Origin: Verrucomicrobiales bacterium | Lineage (GTDB): Bacteria > Verrucomicrobiota > Verrucomicrobiia > Limisphaerales > UBA11320 | Assembly (NCBI GenBank): GCA_016793885.1 | Contig: JAEUHE010000203.1 | Span: 52,066-116,065, forward strand | Length of the DNA stretch: 64,000 nucleotides | Reading direction: 5' to 3' | Shown here: positions 52,201 through 63,300 of the stretch, in pieces | Position numbering within the stretch: the stretch's first letter is position 1 | Layout of the letters: the number at the start of each line of letters is the position of its first letter | Translations under genes and position numbers: made by a program | The notes under the pieces: model-generated | Database searches by the model: none | The model's input: only the letters and a program-made list of their open reading frames with translations | Told to the model about the DNA's origin: nothing

Positions 52201-52945
52201 GGCGGCCCGCATGCTAAAGTCCCTGGGTTACGCCGCCGACATCGCCGCCAATGGACATGAGGTGCTCACTGCGTTGGAACAAAAGCCCTATGACATTGTC
52301 CTCCTCGATTGTCAGATGCCCGAGATGGACGGTTATGAAGCGGCCCGACAGATCACCCAGCTCCGGCAGCAAGGGGATCCGCGGTTGAAGTCTGATCCGC
52401 TGCTGATCGCCGTCACTGCCAACGCGATGACCGGAGACCGGGAGCGCTGCCTGAGCGCTGGCATGCACGACTATTTGAGCAAGCCGCTGAAGTTGGATGC
52501 GCTCGGCGGGTTGCTCGCGCGCGTTCAGCATCAGCTGGGCACGTCGCTGGGATCGGGATTGCCCGCCGCCGAGGAACAGGTCGCGCTCCCCGGGGAGGAG
52601 CGTATGGATCTGTCGGTCATCGAGGGCCTTCGCACCCTGCGAGAGCCCGACCAGCCGGACCCCCTAAGACAGCTCGTCGATCTCTTTCTCCGCGACAGCC
52701 ACGCACGAATTCAGGCGCTCCAAGAATCCTTGCAGTCCGACGACGCCCACAAAGCCACCGCCGCCGCCCACGCCCTGAAAGGGAGCGCCAGCAACCTGGG
52801 GGCACGCCGTCTCGCAGCGCTGTGCAACTCCATTGAAAAACATACTAAAGCAGGTGAGTTATCTGCCGCTAAACCACTGCTGGAACCTCTGAAAGAGGAG
52901 TTCCTTCAGGTGCAGGACTTTCTGCACATGGAAGTGAGTCGTTAG
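49214..52945 (+). CDS. Hybrid sensor histidine kinase (GAF-PAS3-HisKA-HATPase-REC2-Hpt)
   Basis: A 1243-residue, probably cytoplasmic, sensor read from GTG. Domains are a GAF domain (about 25-165, [13 protein letters not shown]), three PAS domains (about 185-300, 310-425 and 435-560), HisKA with phosphorylated His586 ([15 protein letters not shown]), an ATPase domain ([16 protein letters not shown]), receiver 1 with Asp878, receiver 2 with Asp1032, and a C-terminal Hpt with His1186 ([12 protein letters not shown]). It can therefore run a complete internal phosphorelay. No transmembrane segment is seen. The next gene starts 25 bp downstream and encodes another hybrid kinase. Confidence 0.93.
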   Translation: MSQQLSAPNEEKRLNALKRYSILDTLPELAFDELSRLAMHTAGAPIAAISFIDDRRVWFKSRQNFSPVELPREDSFANITIQQTEVLRVPDTVRDPRFRHLKLVLEEPHIRAYYGVPLLTMDGMAIGTLEIKFLEPITLPDSTLETLKIVARQVMTQLELRRHLVQLSRIFEDQRRAEDALRTSEAFFQALVESLPQRIIRKDLQGRFTFASRNFCTELNRSLEEIRGKTDADFFPPELARKYHADDERVIAARQPFEAVEEHLRPDGSKGFVQVVKTPLIDARGQVVGVQGIFWDVTEQRRTEQQLAHERDLLRALLDHIPDRIFFKDVQSRFIRCSASMFSSLGFNRPEEVIGKTDFNYYPANLAQGYFEEEQRIIATGEPLINKVQQHGDAQGQEVWSAVTKVPIYNHRGNITGIIGLSRDITQLKKTEQALRQTEENYRNIVENSVEGIFQTTLDGHYLSANRSLAAIYGYDSKEELISAMTDIQHQLYVDPNRREEFRRLMREKGGVTGFESEIYKKNGNVIWISESARSVTDVRGNFLYYEGSVEDITARKLAEKAREGAREAALESARVKAQFLANMSHEFRTPLNAIIGNASMLLAGRLSEDQRELLEPIFDSAEALNRLINDILDFSKIEAGKLTLEQTEFDLVETIEGTAEMLAQAARNQKNELVCQIAASVPRTVTGDPVRIRQVLMNLLSNAVKFTRNGEVNIQVAMEQQTGTKARLRFEVRDTGIGISEKARPIIFQAFTQADGSTTRKFGGTGLGLTISKQIVELMDGHIGFESEVGKGSTFWFDITLTVPEGAGSGPTQSNLETLAGKRLVAIDDHEGTLRVLHAYATELGLDVATFTSATLALAELEKAAQGGNAPQLVLLDLEMPEMDGLSLIQALHTKPGTDNIRLVVMTPLGCRLDPAVMYSHRVSLCLVKPVKRTRLADALRSALTQPLTPPETSEVALPAPQAKLADHVSVSPGLVPPSPLRILLAEDNPVNQQVAARMLKSLGYAADIAANGHEVLTALEQKPYDIVLLDCQMPEMDGYEAARQITQLRQQGDPRLKSDPLLIAVTANAMTGDRERCLSAGMHDYLSKPLKLDALGGLLARVQHQLGTSLGSGLPAAEEQVALPGEERMDLSVIEGLRTLREPDQPDPLRQLVDLFLRDSHARIQALQESLQSDDAHKATAAAHALKGSASNLGARRLAALCNSIEKHTKAGELSAAKPLLEPLKEEFLQVQDFLHMEVSR

Positions 52946-52970
52946 CGTTTCAGATCAACACATTTGCGAC

Positions 52971-55526
52971 ATGTCTGTGCCTCAACGAGCCGAAAACCGG
53001 CCACGACGAGTTCTTTTGGTCGAGGATGAACCGGAGTGGCTTAGTATCATTCAGGGTGCTGTGCGGGATTCCCAAATCACCCTGGATCTGGCCAAAACGG
53101 GGGAGGAAGCCGTCCAACTGCTCAGCCGAGAGCCCTACGAGATGGTCATCCTGGATCTCGGGCTGCCCGACATCGACGGCTTTGAGCTGCTGCGAAGGAT
53201 CCGCGTGCTGCTGCCCACGCCCCAAACTCCCATTCTCATCCTGAGCGCCCGCAAGGATCTGGCCGACAAGCTGCGCGGGTTTGAACTCGGCGTCTGCGAC
53301 TTTCTCACCAAGCCAATCGATCTCTCCGAGCTCAACGCACGCATCCAGGCCATCCTCCGTGGTAAGAAACGGGTGGATGTTTTGATGGACCTGAATCGTC
53401 GGCTCGAAGCCGCCCGCGAAGAGGCGGAGGCAGCCGCCCGAGCCAAGTCGGACTTCCTGGCCAACATGAGCCACGAGATTCGCACGCCCATGAATGGCGT
53501 CATCGCGATGACTGAGATCCTGCTCCAGACCCCGCTCAACGCCGAGCAAAGGGACTGTCTGGACACCATCCGCAGCAGTGGTGAGACCTTGCTGGCCATC
53601 CTCAACGACATTCTCAACCTTTCCAAGATCGAGTCCGGCAAGCTTGAGCTGGAACGGCAGCCTTTCAGCCTCCAGCAGTGCATCGAAGAAGCCCTCGACT
53701 TGCTTGCAGCCCAAGCCTCGAGAAAACGCCTCGACCTCAACTACATCATCGAGGAACACGGATTGCCGCATATGCGGGGAGATTCGTTGCGCCTCCGCCA
53801 GGTGATTACCAATCTGGTCGGGAATGCGATCAAGTTCACGGAAAAGGGCGAGGTCAGCGTCGAAGTCTTCGCCAGTCGAACCGCCCAAGGCAGCGGCAAC
53901 TGGGATCTCCACTTTCAAGTGCGCGACACCGGAACCGGCATTCCCAAGGACAAGCTAGGCCTCCTCTTCCAAAACTTTACCCAAACCGACACGTCGATCA
54001 GCCGAAGGTTCGGCGGAACCGGCTTGGGACTCGCGATCTGCAAGGGGTTGGTGGAGCTCATGGGCGGGCAAATCTGGGCCGAAAGCGTGGAAGGCTCAGG
54101 CTCCACGTTTCATTTCAAGGTCTGCCTTCCCGAGGCGCAGGTTGCGGCGCCGACGCCCAAGCCACCTCCCGAGATCCTCATCGGCAAACGATTGCTGGTC
54201 GTGGACGACAACGAGACGAACCGCCGCATCCTCAGCCTGCTGGGCGGCCGATGGGGAATGCAGACGGTGCTAGCCTCGCGCCCCAGCGAAGCCCTCACGC
54301 TTCTGAAAAGCAATCAACCCTTCGACATTGCCCTATTCGACATGCTCATGCCGGAAATGGATGGCATGCGCCTCGCCGCCGAGGTCCGTAAGATGCCCTC
54401 CCGACGCGCCATGCCCATCGTGCTGCTTACCTCCATCGGCCCGCGCGACGAACTGCTGCAGGGGGCGAATGAAGTCTTTGATGCCTGCCTGACGAAGCCG
54501 GTCAAACCGCTGCAGCTCGAAGAGGCCCTGCTTCGAGTTTGCGCGCCGGCCACCACGGCGCCTCGCCCCGCATCCGTCGTCAGCTCCCCCGCCGTCCCAT
54601 CGATGGACACCCAGCTTGCCAAAAGGTTCCCCTTCAAAATTCTGGTCGCCGACGACAACCCGATCAATCTCAAGGTCGCCTGCCGCCTGCTGTCCCAGAT
54701 GGGCTACAAGACCGAGGTGGCCAACAATGGCGAAGAGGCCCTGCAGGCGGTCGGACAGCAAGCGTTCGACCTGGTGTTCATGGACCTGCAAATGCCCCAA
54801 CTCGATGGGCTGGAAGCCACTCGCCGCATCCGCCAACGCCAGACGGCAACGCCCAGGGATTCGCGTTACGATCGAAAGATTATCATCATCGCCATGACGG
54901 CCAATGCCATGCCCGGGGATCGCGAGAAATGTCTCGGCGCCGGCATGGACGAGTACATTCCCAAGCCCATTCAACCCGCTAAGATCCAGACCCTCATCGA
55001 ACTCTTCGGAAAGCAATTGTTCGTCGATGGGCTTCCGATCTCGACGCCAGGGGCCGAGCAATCCCAGACGACGATAACGGCGGCGCCCGATCGATTGTCC
55101 TCGCCGACCACCCCAGCAGGGTCCGGTGCGGCCCCCCTTCCGCGCAACGCCCCCGGCCTGGCACCATCAGCCTCGCTCGTCCCACCGGTGAACATGGACC
55201 GCTTGATGGACTTTGCAGCGGGCGACCTCACTCAACTGGACGAATTGATTGAGGTCTACGTCACCCAAACCACTTCAAATTTGGAGAAGCTGCGCCTGAT
55301 GCTGGAATCGAATGAAGTGGAGCAGTCGATCCGGATTTCCCACTCCGCCGCCGGGGCCAGCGCAACCTGCGGGATGGACGCCATGAGCGCCCCGTTTAAG
55401 CAAATAGAACAGCTCCTCAACAGCGGAAACCTCCACGCGGCGCGGCAGGTCTCCGAGCTGCTGCCGGTGGAATTCGGAAGGACCAAAATCTACCTCGCGG
55501 AGCAACGACGAAAGCTCGCTGCTTGA
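52971..55526 (+). CDS. Hybrid histidine kinase (REC-HisKA-HATPase-REC2-Hpt)
   Basis: A soluble 851-residue kinase. It starts with a receiver (Asp62 in [13 protein letters not shown]), then has a coiled linker, HisKA with His168 ([15 protein letters not shown]), an ATPase domain ([17 protein letters not shown]), two more receivers ([13 protein letters not shown] and [13 protein letters not shown]) and an Hpt-like C-terminus with His791 in [13 protein letters not shown]. The lysine that normally follows the Hpt histidine is Ala here. Having a receiver before the kinase core suggests it is controlled by phosphoryl input from a partner, most simply the kinase encoded 25 bp upstream. Confidence 0.92.
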   Translation: MSVPQRAENRPRRVLLVEDEPEWLSIIQGAVRDSQITLDLAKTGEEAVQLLSREPYEMVILDLGLPDIDGFELLRRIRVLLPTPQTPILILSARKDLADKLRGFELGVCDFLTKPIDLSELNARIQAILRGKKRVDVLMDLNRRLEAAREEAEAAARAKSDFLANMSHEIRTPMNGVIAMTEILLQTPLNAEQRDCLDTIRSSGETLLAILNDILNLSKIESGKLELERQPFSLQQCIEEALDLLAAQASRKRLDLNYIIEEHGLPHMRGDSLRLRQVITNLVGNAIKFTEKGEVSVEVFASRTAQGSGNWDLHFQVRDTGTGIPKDKLGLLFQNFTQTDTSISRRFGGTGLGLAICKGLVELMGGQIWAESVEGSGSTFHFKVCLPEAQVAAPTPKPPPEILIGKRLLVVDDNETNRRILSLLGGRWGMQTVLASRPSEALTLLKSNQPFDIALFDMLMPEMDGMRLAAEVRKMPSRRAMPIVLLTSIGPRDELLQGANEVFDACLTKPVKPLQLEEALLRVCAPATTAPRPASVVSSPAVPSMDTQLAKRFPFKILVADDNPINLKVACRLLSQMGYKTEVANNGEEALQAVGQQAFDLVFMDLQMPQLDGLEATRRIRQRQTATPRDSRYDRKIIIIAMTANAMPGDREKCLGAGMDEYIPKPIQPAKIQTLIELFGKQLFVDGLPISTPGAEQSQTTITAAPDRLSSPTTPAGSGAAPLPRNAPGLAPSASLVPPVNMDRLMDFAAGDLTQLDELIEVYVTQTTSNLEKLRLMLESNEVEQSIRISHSAAGASATCGMDAMSAPFKQIEQLLNSGNLHAARQVSELLPVEFGRTKIYLAEQRRKLAA

Positions 55527-55542
55527 TTCAATCTCTTAGCGT

Positions 55543-56967
55543 ATGAAGAAGCGGATTCTCATCATCGAAGACGATCAGATCGTAGCGACGGTCTATCGGA
55601 ACCTGCTCAACAACCGAGGTTACCAGGCGGAGGTGGCGGTCGATGGGCCGAGCGGGCTGGCGGCGGTTCAAAGTTTTAAACCGGATGCAATCCTGCTGGA
55701 CATCATGCTGCCACACACGAGTGGCGTGGAGCTGCTCCAAAGGATCCGCTCGGACAGCTCTCTGGCGGGGGTGCCCGTGCTCGTGTTCACCAACGCCTAT
55801 ATTCCCAACATGGTGGAGGTGGCGCGTAACTCCGGCGCCAACTTCGTCTTTAGCAAGTCCACTCTCACCTCGCGCCAGCTGCTCGAAGCCCTGGCCGCGA
55901 GCGTTCCCGGAGCGCCCGCACCGCTGGCCACGGCCTTTGTCCGCCGGGGTGATTCCGCGGCCAGCGCAACGACCGGGAGCTTGTCCAGCCCCACACTTTC
56001 CACGCCGGTTGCAGCGAACACCGCGCCGCGGAACGAAGGCAACATCGTTCCAATGGGGAATCCGTCTTGGGAAGGCTTCAGTTCACCGCTCCCCGCGCCG
56101 GAAGCCGGATCTTCCGCAGCGACGGAAATAATCTACCGAGACCGAAGCCGATCGAATCGCCCCTCAACTCCGTCCACCGCACAGATCCATAAACAGTCGG
56201 AAGCCCCGGCGCCGGATATCGCACGCCTGAAACAGGACTTTCTGCAAACGGTCGACAAATCCATCACTCAGCTGCGCTACAACCTCTCCGAGCTCGCTAA
56301 GGCAGCGAACGAAGCCAGTCAATCGGGGATGCTCGAGGAGCTTCATCGGCAGGTGAGAGGTATCGGGGCCAATGCAGGGTTTGCCGGCTTTCAGCCCGCG
56401 GCCGACTTAAGCGCTGCGTTCGAGGTGCTCCTCCGAGAACTCTCCGAAAAACCGAAGAACTACAACGCATCCATTCAGAGGACGACGGCGGACACGGTCG
56501 ATGTTCTCACGGAGCTCCTTGTGCACCGCATCGAGGACAACTTGCTCGAAGATCCCCCACCCGCCATCCTCGTGGTCGATGATGAGATGCTCTCGCGACG
56601 AGCCGTAACATTTGCCTTGGAGAAGGGACATCTTCGCGCGACCGATACCGCAGACCCTCAGGAAGCGCTCAAGCTGGCCACCTCTCAACCCTACGACTTG
56701 ATCTTTCTCGACGTGCAGATGCCTGGGCTCAACGGGTTTGACCTCTGCACTCAGATCCGCGCCCAGCTGGTCAACCAGAAGACTCCCGTGATCTTCGTGA
56801 CCAGCATGACCGATTTCAAAAGCCGAGTCCGCTCCACGCTCAGCGGTGGCACGGATCTGATCGCCAAGCCGTTCATGTTTTTTGAACTAACGGTCAAGGC
56901 CATGTCCACCCTCCTGCGCAACCGCGCCGCCGTTCTCTCATCCAAGAAGCTCAAGCAAGCGGCCTAG
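55543..56967 (+). CDS. Two-receiver response regulator with degenerate Hpt-like middle
   Basis: A 474-residue protein lacking any DNA-binding or enzymatic output. Receiver 1 has Asp53 (ILLDIMLPHTSG). A low-complexity Ser/Thr/Pro/Ala segment (about 125-225) follows, then a helical region (about 228-330) that resembles Hpt (LHRQVRGIGANAGFAGF) but with the histidine out of register, so it is probably not phosphorylatable. Receiver 2 has Asp390 (LIFLDVQMPGLNG) and a terminal helix. It is 16 bp behind the second hybrid kinase and completes the module as a phosphoryl sink or adaptor. Confidence 0.88.
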   Translation: MKKRILIIEDDQIVATVYRNLLNNRGYQAEVAVDGPSGLAAVQSFKPDAILLDIMLPHTSGVELLQRIRSDSSLAGVPVLVFTNAYIPNMVEVARNSGANFVFSKSTLTSRQLLEALAASVPGAPAPLATAFVRRGDSAASATTGSLSSPTLSTPVAANTAPRNEGNIVPMGNPSWEGFSSPLPAPEAGSSAATEIIYRDRSRSNRPSTPSTAQIHKQSEAPAPDIARLKQDFLQTVDKSITQLRYNLSELAKAANEASQSGMLEELHRQVRGIGANAGFAGFQPAADLSAAFEVLLRELSEKPKNYNASIQRTTADTVDVLTELLVHRIEDNLLEDPPPAILVVDDEMLSRRAVTFALEKGHLRATDTADPQEALKLATSQPYDLIFLDVQMPGLNGFDLCTQIRAQLVNQKTPVIFVTSMTDFKSRVRSTLSGGTDLIAKPFMFFELTVKAMSTLLRNRAAVLSSKKLKQAA

Positions 56968-56984
56968 CCAAGGGGGCGCCACGG

Positions 56985-57240
56985 GCCGTCACGGCGGTAG
57001 GGCGGGACTTGATCGAGGATCGATCCGATTGAGCTTATAGTTCTGATCTCGCTCGAGCCCACTCCTGCCCCAGGCTCAGGATAACAAGAGGGCAACTCCG
57101 CGAGGGCCACCAGACGACCATCACCCCATCAGCCCTCCTCGACCCAGCCCCTTCCCCTTTGGACCACCTGGCGCCCATCAAGGCTCGAGCGGAAATCAGA
57201 ACTATAAACCTCGTGGGACCGCTTCGCCCCCTCCGCAACA
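56985..57240. repeat. Copy of the RAYT-associated repeat with long inverted arms
   Basis: This opens with GTCACGGCGGTAGGGCG. Arms 57028-57059 and 57182-57213 are imperfect reverse complements (shared core TTATAGTTCTGAT / ATCAGAACTATAA, flanked by CTCGAGCC / GGCTCGAG). The interior matches the 223-bp unit (CCTGCCCCAGGCTCAGGATA, ACTCCGCGAGGGCCACCAG). It occupies nearly the whole gap between the regulator and glycosyltransferase genes. Confidence 0.85.
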
Positions 57241-57280
57241 GGCTTTCCATTCTGATGCGAACTGTTAGGGTCATCTCGAC

Positions 57281-58447
57281 ATGAGCCAGGCTCGACCGTT
57301 GCGCATCATCCAGATTTTCAACCGTTACCTCCTTCCCGGCGGGGAGGAGAAATCCGTGGGACGGATCGGCGAAGATCTCGTCTCCGGAGGACATCGGGTG
57401 ATTCGGTTCTGGCGAGCCTCCGAAGAATGGAAAAAGCCAGGCGCTCCGCCCCGATGGAAACAGCCGTTCCTCCTCTGGAACAATTCAGCCGTGCTGGATG
57501 AGTTACAGGCCCTGCACGAAAAGGAATCCGCTGACCTGTGGTTGCTTCACAACGTGATCCCCGTCGTTTCGATGGGAGTCTACCGACGCGCCCTGGAACT
57601 CAAGGTGCCCATCGTCCAGTGGCTGCACAATTATCGCCCCATCAGTGTCGGGGGGGCTCTTTACGCCGGAACCCAGAAGTTGGCGCCAGACGATCCTTGG
57701 AAAGCCGTGAAGGAGTCGATCGCCGGCAGTTGGAATGGCCGCCTGATGACCAGCTGGCTGGCCGCCTCCTACGCGCTGGCGCGCCGCCGCGGCGACTTTG
57801 ACTCCGTCAAGGCTTGGGTGGCGGTGAGCGACGAGATGCGAGGTATCTTCGCCCAGGCGGGCTGGTTCCCTGAGCGCCTCCACAGCGTCCGACACTCATG
57901 GCACCTAACGACGTCGTCAACCAGCAATCAAGATGAGGGACACTTTCTATTCCTCGGCCGCATGGTGGAGCCCAAAGGCGTGCGCTTCATCGTGGACCTC
58001 TGGCGCCACCCAGCGTTACAGAACATCACCCTGGTGATGGCCGGCCAGGGCCCCCTTGCGGACGAGCTTCGCAGTCAATCGCCGCCCAACGTTCGCTGGG
58101 TCGGCCAGATCGAAGGCGCTCAGAAACAGGAACTCATCTCAACCTGCCGGGCCATCGTGTTTCCGTGCCTCTGGGCGGAGCCCTTGAGCACGGTTGCCTA
58201 CGAAGCCTATGAACGGGGAAAGACGATTCTCGCCAGCGACATGGGGGGCATGAAGGAAATCATCTTGGATGGGAAAACCGGGCGTCTCCTCCCCCCAGGC
58301 AACGCCCCCGCCTGGCTCAAGGCCCTGACCACCCTGACCCCCGCGGAGTCTCAACGACTCGGCCAGGCAGGCCGAACCTGGCTCGAGCAGAATGTCACGC
58401 CGGAAGTCTGGAACCGGGACTTCCTCCGCATCACGAGCCAACTTTGA
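57281..58447 (+). CDS. GT4-type glycosyltransferase
   Basis: A 388-residue GT-B fold enzyme. The acceptor-side N-terminus begins RIIQIFNRYLLPGGEEKSV, where the GGEE loop is typical of GT4. The donor-side half contains FLFLGRMVEPKGVRFIVDLW, VMAGQGPLADELR and the sugar-nucleotide site PCLWAEPLSTVAYEAYERGK, with the E-x7-E pattern. It should add a sugar to a lipid-linked or surface glycan at the cytoplasmic face. The neighbouring sugar-nucleotide genes 1-3 kb downstream support envelope polysaccharide synthesis. Confidence 0.88.
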   Translation: MSQARPLRIIQIFNRYLLPGGEEKSVGRIGEDLVSGGHRVIRFWRASEEWKKPGAPPRWKQPFLLWNNSAVLDELQALHEKESADLWLLHNVIPVVSMGVYRRALELKVPIVQWLHNYRPISVGGALYAGTQKLAPDDPWKAVKESIAGSWNGRLMTSWLAASYALARRRGDFDSVKAWVAVSDEMRGIFAQAGWFPERLHSVRHSWHLTTSSTSNQDEGHFLFLGRMVEPKGVRFIVDLWRHPALQNITLVMAGQGPLADELRSQSPPNVRWVGQIEGAQKQELISTCRAIVFPCLWAEPLSTVAYEAYERGKTILASDMGGMKEIILDGKTGRLLPPGNAPAWLKALTTLTPAESQRLGQAGRTWLEQNVTPEVWNRDFLRITSQL

Positions 58448-58516
58448 CACCCCAAAATCCATCCTTTCCTTTTCAACCCGCTGATTTCCCTCTAGCTTCC
58501 CACGCACAAGATCAAT

Positions 58517-59434
58517 ATGAAAAGTTCTCTACGCTCCCTACTGAAGTGGTCCATCTACCTCGCTCTCTGTCCCGGACTGGTCGGACTGCTGGACGCCGCC
58601 CCCAAAAAGCTCCTCGTGGTCACGGTCACCACCGGTTTCCGTCACAGCTCCATCCCCACAGCGGAAAAGGTGCTCACCCAACTCGCGAAGGACACCGGCA
58701 TGTTCACTGTGGATTTCGTCCAACAGCCTCCGAATGAGCCTCAGGCTCCGAGAAAGCCGTCGCTGCCCAAGAACCCAAAGGCTGAAGACCTGGGAAAGCA
58801 TAAAGAAGCCGAGGCCGCGTTCCCCGCCAAACAGAAGGAATACGAGGCGAAACTCCAGGCGTTCCGGGAGGCGCAGACGGAGGCGCTTAAAAAGCTGTCT
58901 CGCAAATCGCTCCGAAAATACCACGCGGTGGTCTTCGTCAACACTACCGGCGATCTGCCCCTCCCCGACAACCAGGCTCTGATCGACTGGATCCACTCCG
59001 GAAAAGGGTTCATCGGAATGCACTCGGCCTCCGACACGTTCCACGGATTCCGCCCGTTCGTCGACATGCTGGGCGGGGAATTCCTCACCCATGGCGCTCA
59101 GGCGACCGTGGACTGTCTCAATCAGGATCCAAAACACCCGGCCTGCCGTCACCTGGGACCGTCCTGGACGGTCCACGATGAGATTTACATCATGAAAAGC
59201 TTCGAACGAGCCCGGGTCTCCGGCGTGCTCGGATTGGACAAGCACCCCAACGACAAGAAGCCGGGAGACTACCCGATTGCCTGGAGCCGAAATTTCGGGA
59301 AAGGCCGCATTTTCTACACCTCGCTCGGACATCGCGAGGACGTGTGGGAGAATCCCATCTATCAGAAACACATCCTAGGCGGCATCGAATGGGCGCTCAA
59401 GCTCTCGAACCATAAGGTCACCCACGCTCCCTGA
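58517..59434 (+). CDS. ThuA-like domain protein, exported
   Basis: A 305-residue protein with a signal peptide (about 9-28) and a class I amidotransferase-like ThuA domain ([54 protein letters not shown]). ThuA-like proteins are common in Verrucomicrobia and Planctomycetes and are associated with sugar metabolism, but the catalytic role is unproven. A highly charged insertion of about 60 residues (rich in Lys, Glu, Ala) between beta strands is longer than usual. It lies between the glycosyltransferase gene and the nucleotidyltransferase gene. Confidence 0.85.
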   Translation: MKSSLRSLLKWSIYLALCPGLVGLLDAAPKKLLVVTVTTGFRHSSIPTAEKVLTQLAKDTGMFTVDFVQQPPNEPQAPRKPSLPKNPKAEDLGKHKEAEAAFPAKQKEYEAKLQAFREAQTEALKKLSRKSLRKYHAVVFVNTTGDLPLPDNQALIDWIHSGKGFIGMHSASDTFHGFRPFVDMLGGEFLTHGAQATVDCLNQDPKHPACRHLGPSWTVHDEIYIMKSFERARVSGVLGLDKHPNDKKPGDYPIAWSRNFGKGRIFYTSLGHREDVWENPIYQKHILGGIEWALKLSNHKVTHAP

Positions 59435-59484
59435 GGCCGGCTAAAACCGGTTCATGCCGCGACTGTTTGGAGCCCAAGCCGCCT

Positions 59485-60330
59485 ATGAAAATCCACAAGG
59501 CCGTCATCACTGCCGCCGGTAAGAGCCAGCGCACGCTGCCCTTGCAGACGCTGGTGGATCGCGATGGCGGGTCCAAGACCGCCCTTAAGATCCTCATCGA
59601 GGAGATTCTTCACGCCGGAGCGGAGGAGATCTGCATCGTGATCCATCCGGGCGATGAGGCGGCCTATGCGGCGGCGGCGGGGGAACACGGCAAACGTCTC
59701 GTGTTCGTTCCCCAGGATCGTCCGCTGGGCTACGGCCATGCGGTGCATTGCGCGCACCAGTTCACGGGACGTGAACCGTTCTTGCTCCTGGTGGCCGATC
59801 ACCTTTGCGTCAGCGGGCAGAACCGCCGGTGCGCGGAGCAACTGGTCGAGGTCGCCCAGAGCGAGAACTGCGCCGTGTCCGCAGTGCAGGCCACCCACGA
59901 AAGCAAGCTGCCCTACTATGGGGCCGTCGGAGGGCGGCTGCTGGCGGGACGCACGGGTCTGTTCGAAATCTCCCAGGTTCTCGAGAAGCCAACGCCGACC
60001 AAGGCAGAACAGGAACTCATCGTTCCGGGCCTGCGGGCAGGCCACTACCTGTGTTTCTTCGGAATGCACATTCTCACCGCCAGTGTCATGGATTTGCTCG
60101 GAGCGGGCATCAGCACCCTCGAGCCAGGCAGACCACTGACCCTGAGCCCGTCCCTCGCCAAACTGGCCCGACAGGAGCGCTACCTGGCGTGCGAACTTCA
60201 AGGACGCCGGTATGACATCGGAGCCAAGTACGGGCTGCTTACCGCCCAACTCGCCTTGGCCCTCGCCGGCAACGATCGGGACGAAGTCCTCAGCGGGCTC
60301 GTTGAACTCCTGGCTCAACGAAAAACCTGA
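59485..60330 (+). CDS. Sugar-phosphate nucleotidyltransferase (GalU-like)
   Basis: I chose the ATG at 59485 (281 aa). The N-terminal nucleotide site is [20 protein letters not shown], a GalU-like variant in which the usual PKE lysine is not seen. [15 protein letters not shown] and [11 protein letters not shown] form the metal/nucleotide region. [20 protein letters not shown] and [20 protein letters not shown] are as in UTP-glucose-1-phosphate uridylyltransferases. It may make UDP-glucose or a relative. It is 18 bp ahead of a much larger protein that also has a nucleotidyltransferase domain, so the two could work in one sugar-nucleotide route. Confidence 0.8.
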   Translation: MKIHKAVITAAGKSQRTLPLQTLVDRDGGSKTALKILIEEILHAGAEEICIVIHPGDEAAYAAAAGEHGKRLVFVPQDRPLGYGHAVHCAHQFTGREPFLLLVADHLCVSGQNRRCAEQLVEVAQSENCAVSAVQATHESKLPYYGAVGGRLLAGRTGLFEISQVLEKPTPTKAEQELIVPGLRAGHYLCFFGMHILTASVMDLLGAGISTLEPGRPLTLSPSLAKLARQERYLACELQGRRYDIGAKYGLLTAQLALALAGNDRDEVLSGLVELLAQRKT

Positions 60331-60348
60331 CGCTCTCCGAGCCGCTTC

Positions 60349-63300
60349 ATGCACCACCTGATCGACCTCATCATCTCCCCGGAGGCCTCCGTGCGGAACC
60401 AATCCCTGGACGGCTGGTGCGCGCGATGGTCTCTGGCCGAACTGCTCGAAGAAACCAGGTCGCTGGACCAATTCCGACGTCGCTCGGAAAATCTATACGA
60501 ACGTGTTCGGGCGCTGGCGTTCCTGTACGCCATCCACCGTTTCCACCTCCCGGCCAAGCTCCCCCCCCACTCCGGACACCAGTCAGCCGGACCGGGCGCC
60601 AGCACCGGATGGATCCCCTTCGCCGGCTATGATCAGCTGCTGCAAAGGCGCTTCGAGGAGGCCATCGACACCTTCCTTCGGGCCCAGGAGAAACTGGGAC
60701 CCAATGATCCTATCTTCAGTGCCCTCGCCGTGGCGTATCAACGCCTGACGTTCCAAACCCTGGCTGACCAGGTCCGTCGCAGCGTTCGTAATGTGCGGGG
60801 TAATCAATGGATGTTCCGCATGGGTCATCCCGCCGACCAGCCGCTCCGCATCCGCCCCGAGCTGCTGCAACGGGACGCCGACGGCGCATTCCCGATCCTG
60901 CGTGAGCTAACCCCGGTGCGCATGGACCTGACCCACAGCGCGTGGAGCGACATCTTTTTCCTTGGGATGGATTTTCCCGAGGGAGCCAAGGTCTTGAATG
61001 TGTCCGTCGACCTGGGGGTCCACGGCCGCGACGCCTCCGCCCGCCCCCCGGTCAGCGCCTGGCTGCGCGTGATCGAGGAGCCGGTGCTGCGCCTCACCTC
61101 CGTCGATCTCCGGTCGTCGGCCGATATCTCCGCGCTGTCTGAAGTCTTCGACTTCGCCAAGGACTATTTGGGTTTGCTCAAGGCGGCAGTGATCGCGTCG
61201 GGCATCGTGCCGCCTGGGGTCGAGGGAAGCGGCCAGAGCTTGCAGGACTTGCTGGGCCATTTGCTCGGCCCTGGACGGGGCTTGGAAATCGTCTCGAATG
61301 TCAACGACATCCCGAAGGGCTCGCGGCTCGCGGTTTCGACCAACCTGCTTGGATCCCTGGTCTCGGTGTGCATGCGCGCCACCGGGCAGGCGACCTCCCT
61401 CACCGGCCCGCTCGAGGAGTCGGAACGCCGCCTCGTGCTCGCCCGCGCCCTGCTCGGCGAATGGTTGGGAGGGTCGGGCGGTGGGTGGCAGGATAGTGGC
61501 GGGGTTTGGCCCGGCATGAAACTGATTGAAGGAGTCGCGGCGGAACCAGGCGACCCTGAGTTCGGCGTCAGCCGGGGACGGCTTATGCCGCAACACCGCA
61601 TCCTCACCCAGGAGGAGTGTTCACCCGAAACCCGCCGACGACTGGAAGAGTCGCTCGTGTTGGTGCACGGGGGGATGGCACAAAATGTTGGACCGATCCT
61701 CGAGATGGTGACCGAAAAATACCTGCTTCGCTCGGAAGCGGAATGGCGCGGTCGACTCGATGCCCTCGGGGTGCTGGATGAGGTGCTCTCCGCTCTGAAG
61801 CGAGGTGACATTGCCGCGCTGGGAGCCGCCACCACGCGAAACTTCCGAGAGCCCATCCAAACGATCATCCCGTGGGCATCCACCTATTACACTGAACTTC
61901 TCATCGAGCGAACGCAGGAGGCCTTCGGCGCGGACTTTCTCGGTTTCTGGATGCTGGGCGGCATGAGTGGCGGCGGAATGGGATTCATTTTCAAGCCGGG
62001 CCGCAAAGCCGAGGCGCAGGAGCGTCTCCAGGAGATCATGACACGGACGAAGCGGGAACTGCACCATGCCCTCCCCTTCGCAATGGAACCTGTCGTGTAT
62101 GATTTTGCTGTCAACGAGGCCGGAACTACCGCCGCCTTGCTGCAGGGTTCCGATGCCTTGATGCCGGCGGGATACTACACTCTGGTCGTGCCTCCGCTGC
62201 TTCGCCAGGATCGGCAATCCCTGTCGCCCGCTCGACGCAGCGAGCTCGATCGACTGGGTTCGGCGGCGCGCCGCAGCCCCGAGTTAAGCGGACTGGTGAA
62301 GACGCTCTTCGATGTGCTGCTGCCGCGCGGCAAGGCGGAAACCCACCAGGGCGGGTCATTGGCGGACCTGCTCTCGGAGCATGGATTCGATCGCACCCAG
62401 CACGAGCAAATCCGTCAGGACCTTCGCGAGGGGAGGATCGGCCTGGCACAAAACCGTTTGCGCGCCGATGCCGTCATCGAGGATCTGGCGGATGACGATC
62501 TTGTCCATTTTACCAGCGCCGCCCCCGCGTCAGAAAAGGCGGAACAGGCTGAACTCGCCTCGCTGGGAGAGCAAACCTTGCGACAGGGCGAGGTTGCTGT
62601 CCTGACGCTCGCAGCCGGCGCTGGAAGCCGCTGGACGCAGGGTGCGGGAGTGTGCAAAGCCCTGCACCCCTTCTGCAAGCTGTCGGGACGTCACCGCACC
62701 TTCATCGAAACTCACCTCGCCAAGAGCCGCAAAGTCAGCCGCCAATTTGGAACCCCGATTCCACATCTGTTCAGCACGAGCTATCTCACGCATGAGCCGA
62801 TCGCGGAATATCTCCAACGCGAGAAAAACTACGGCTATGCCGGCCCAGTTCACCTGTCGCCGGGGCGAGCGGTTGGCTGGCGGTTGATTCCTACCGAACG
62901 CGATCTGCGCTTCGCCTGGGAAGAGATGCCTCAGCAGCGGCTGGACGAGCAGCAGCAGAAGGTCCGCGACAGCCTGCGCGCGGCCCTCATTCAGTGGGCG
63001 CGGAGCAACGGGGAAGCGACCGAATACACGGACAACCTCCCGCTGCAATGCATGCATCCAGTGGGACATTGGTATGAGGTGGCGAACCTGTTTCGCAATG
63101 GCTTGCTTGTCCGCCTGCTGCGGGAACGGCCGCAGCTCAAATACTTACTGCTGCACAACGTGGATACGCTCGGTGCTCAGTTAGATCCTCTGCTGCTGGG
63201 ACATCATATCCGATCAGGTCACTGCCTCAGTTTCGAGGTGATCTCACGTCGTATCGACGACCGTGGGGGTGGCCTCGCCAAGGTGAACGGGCGAGTGCGA

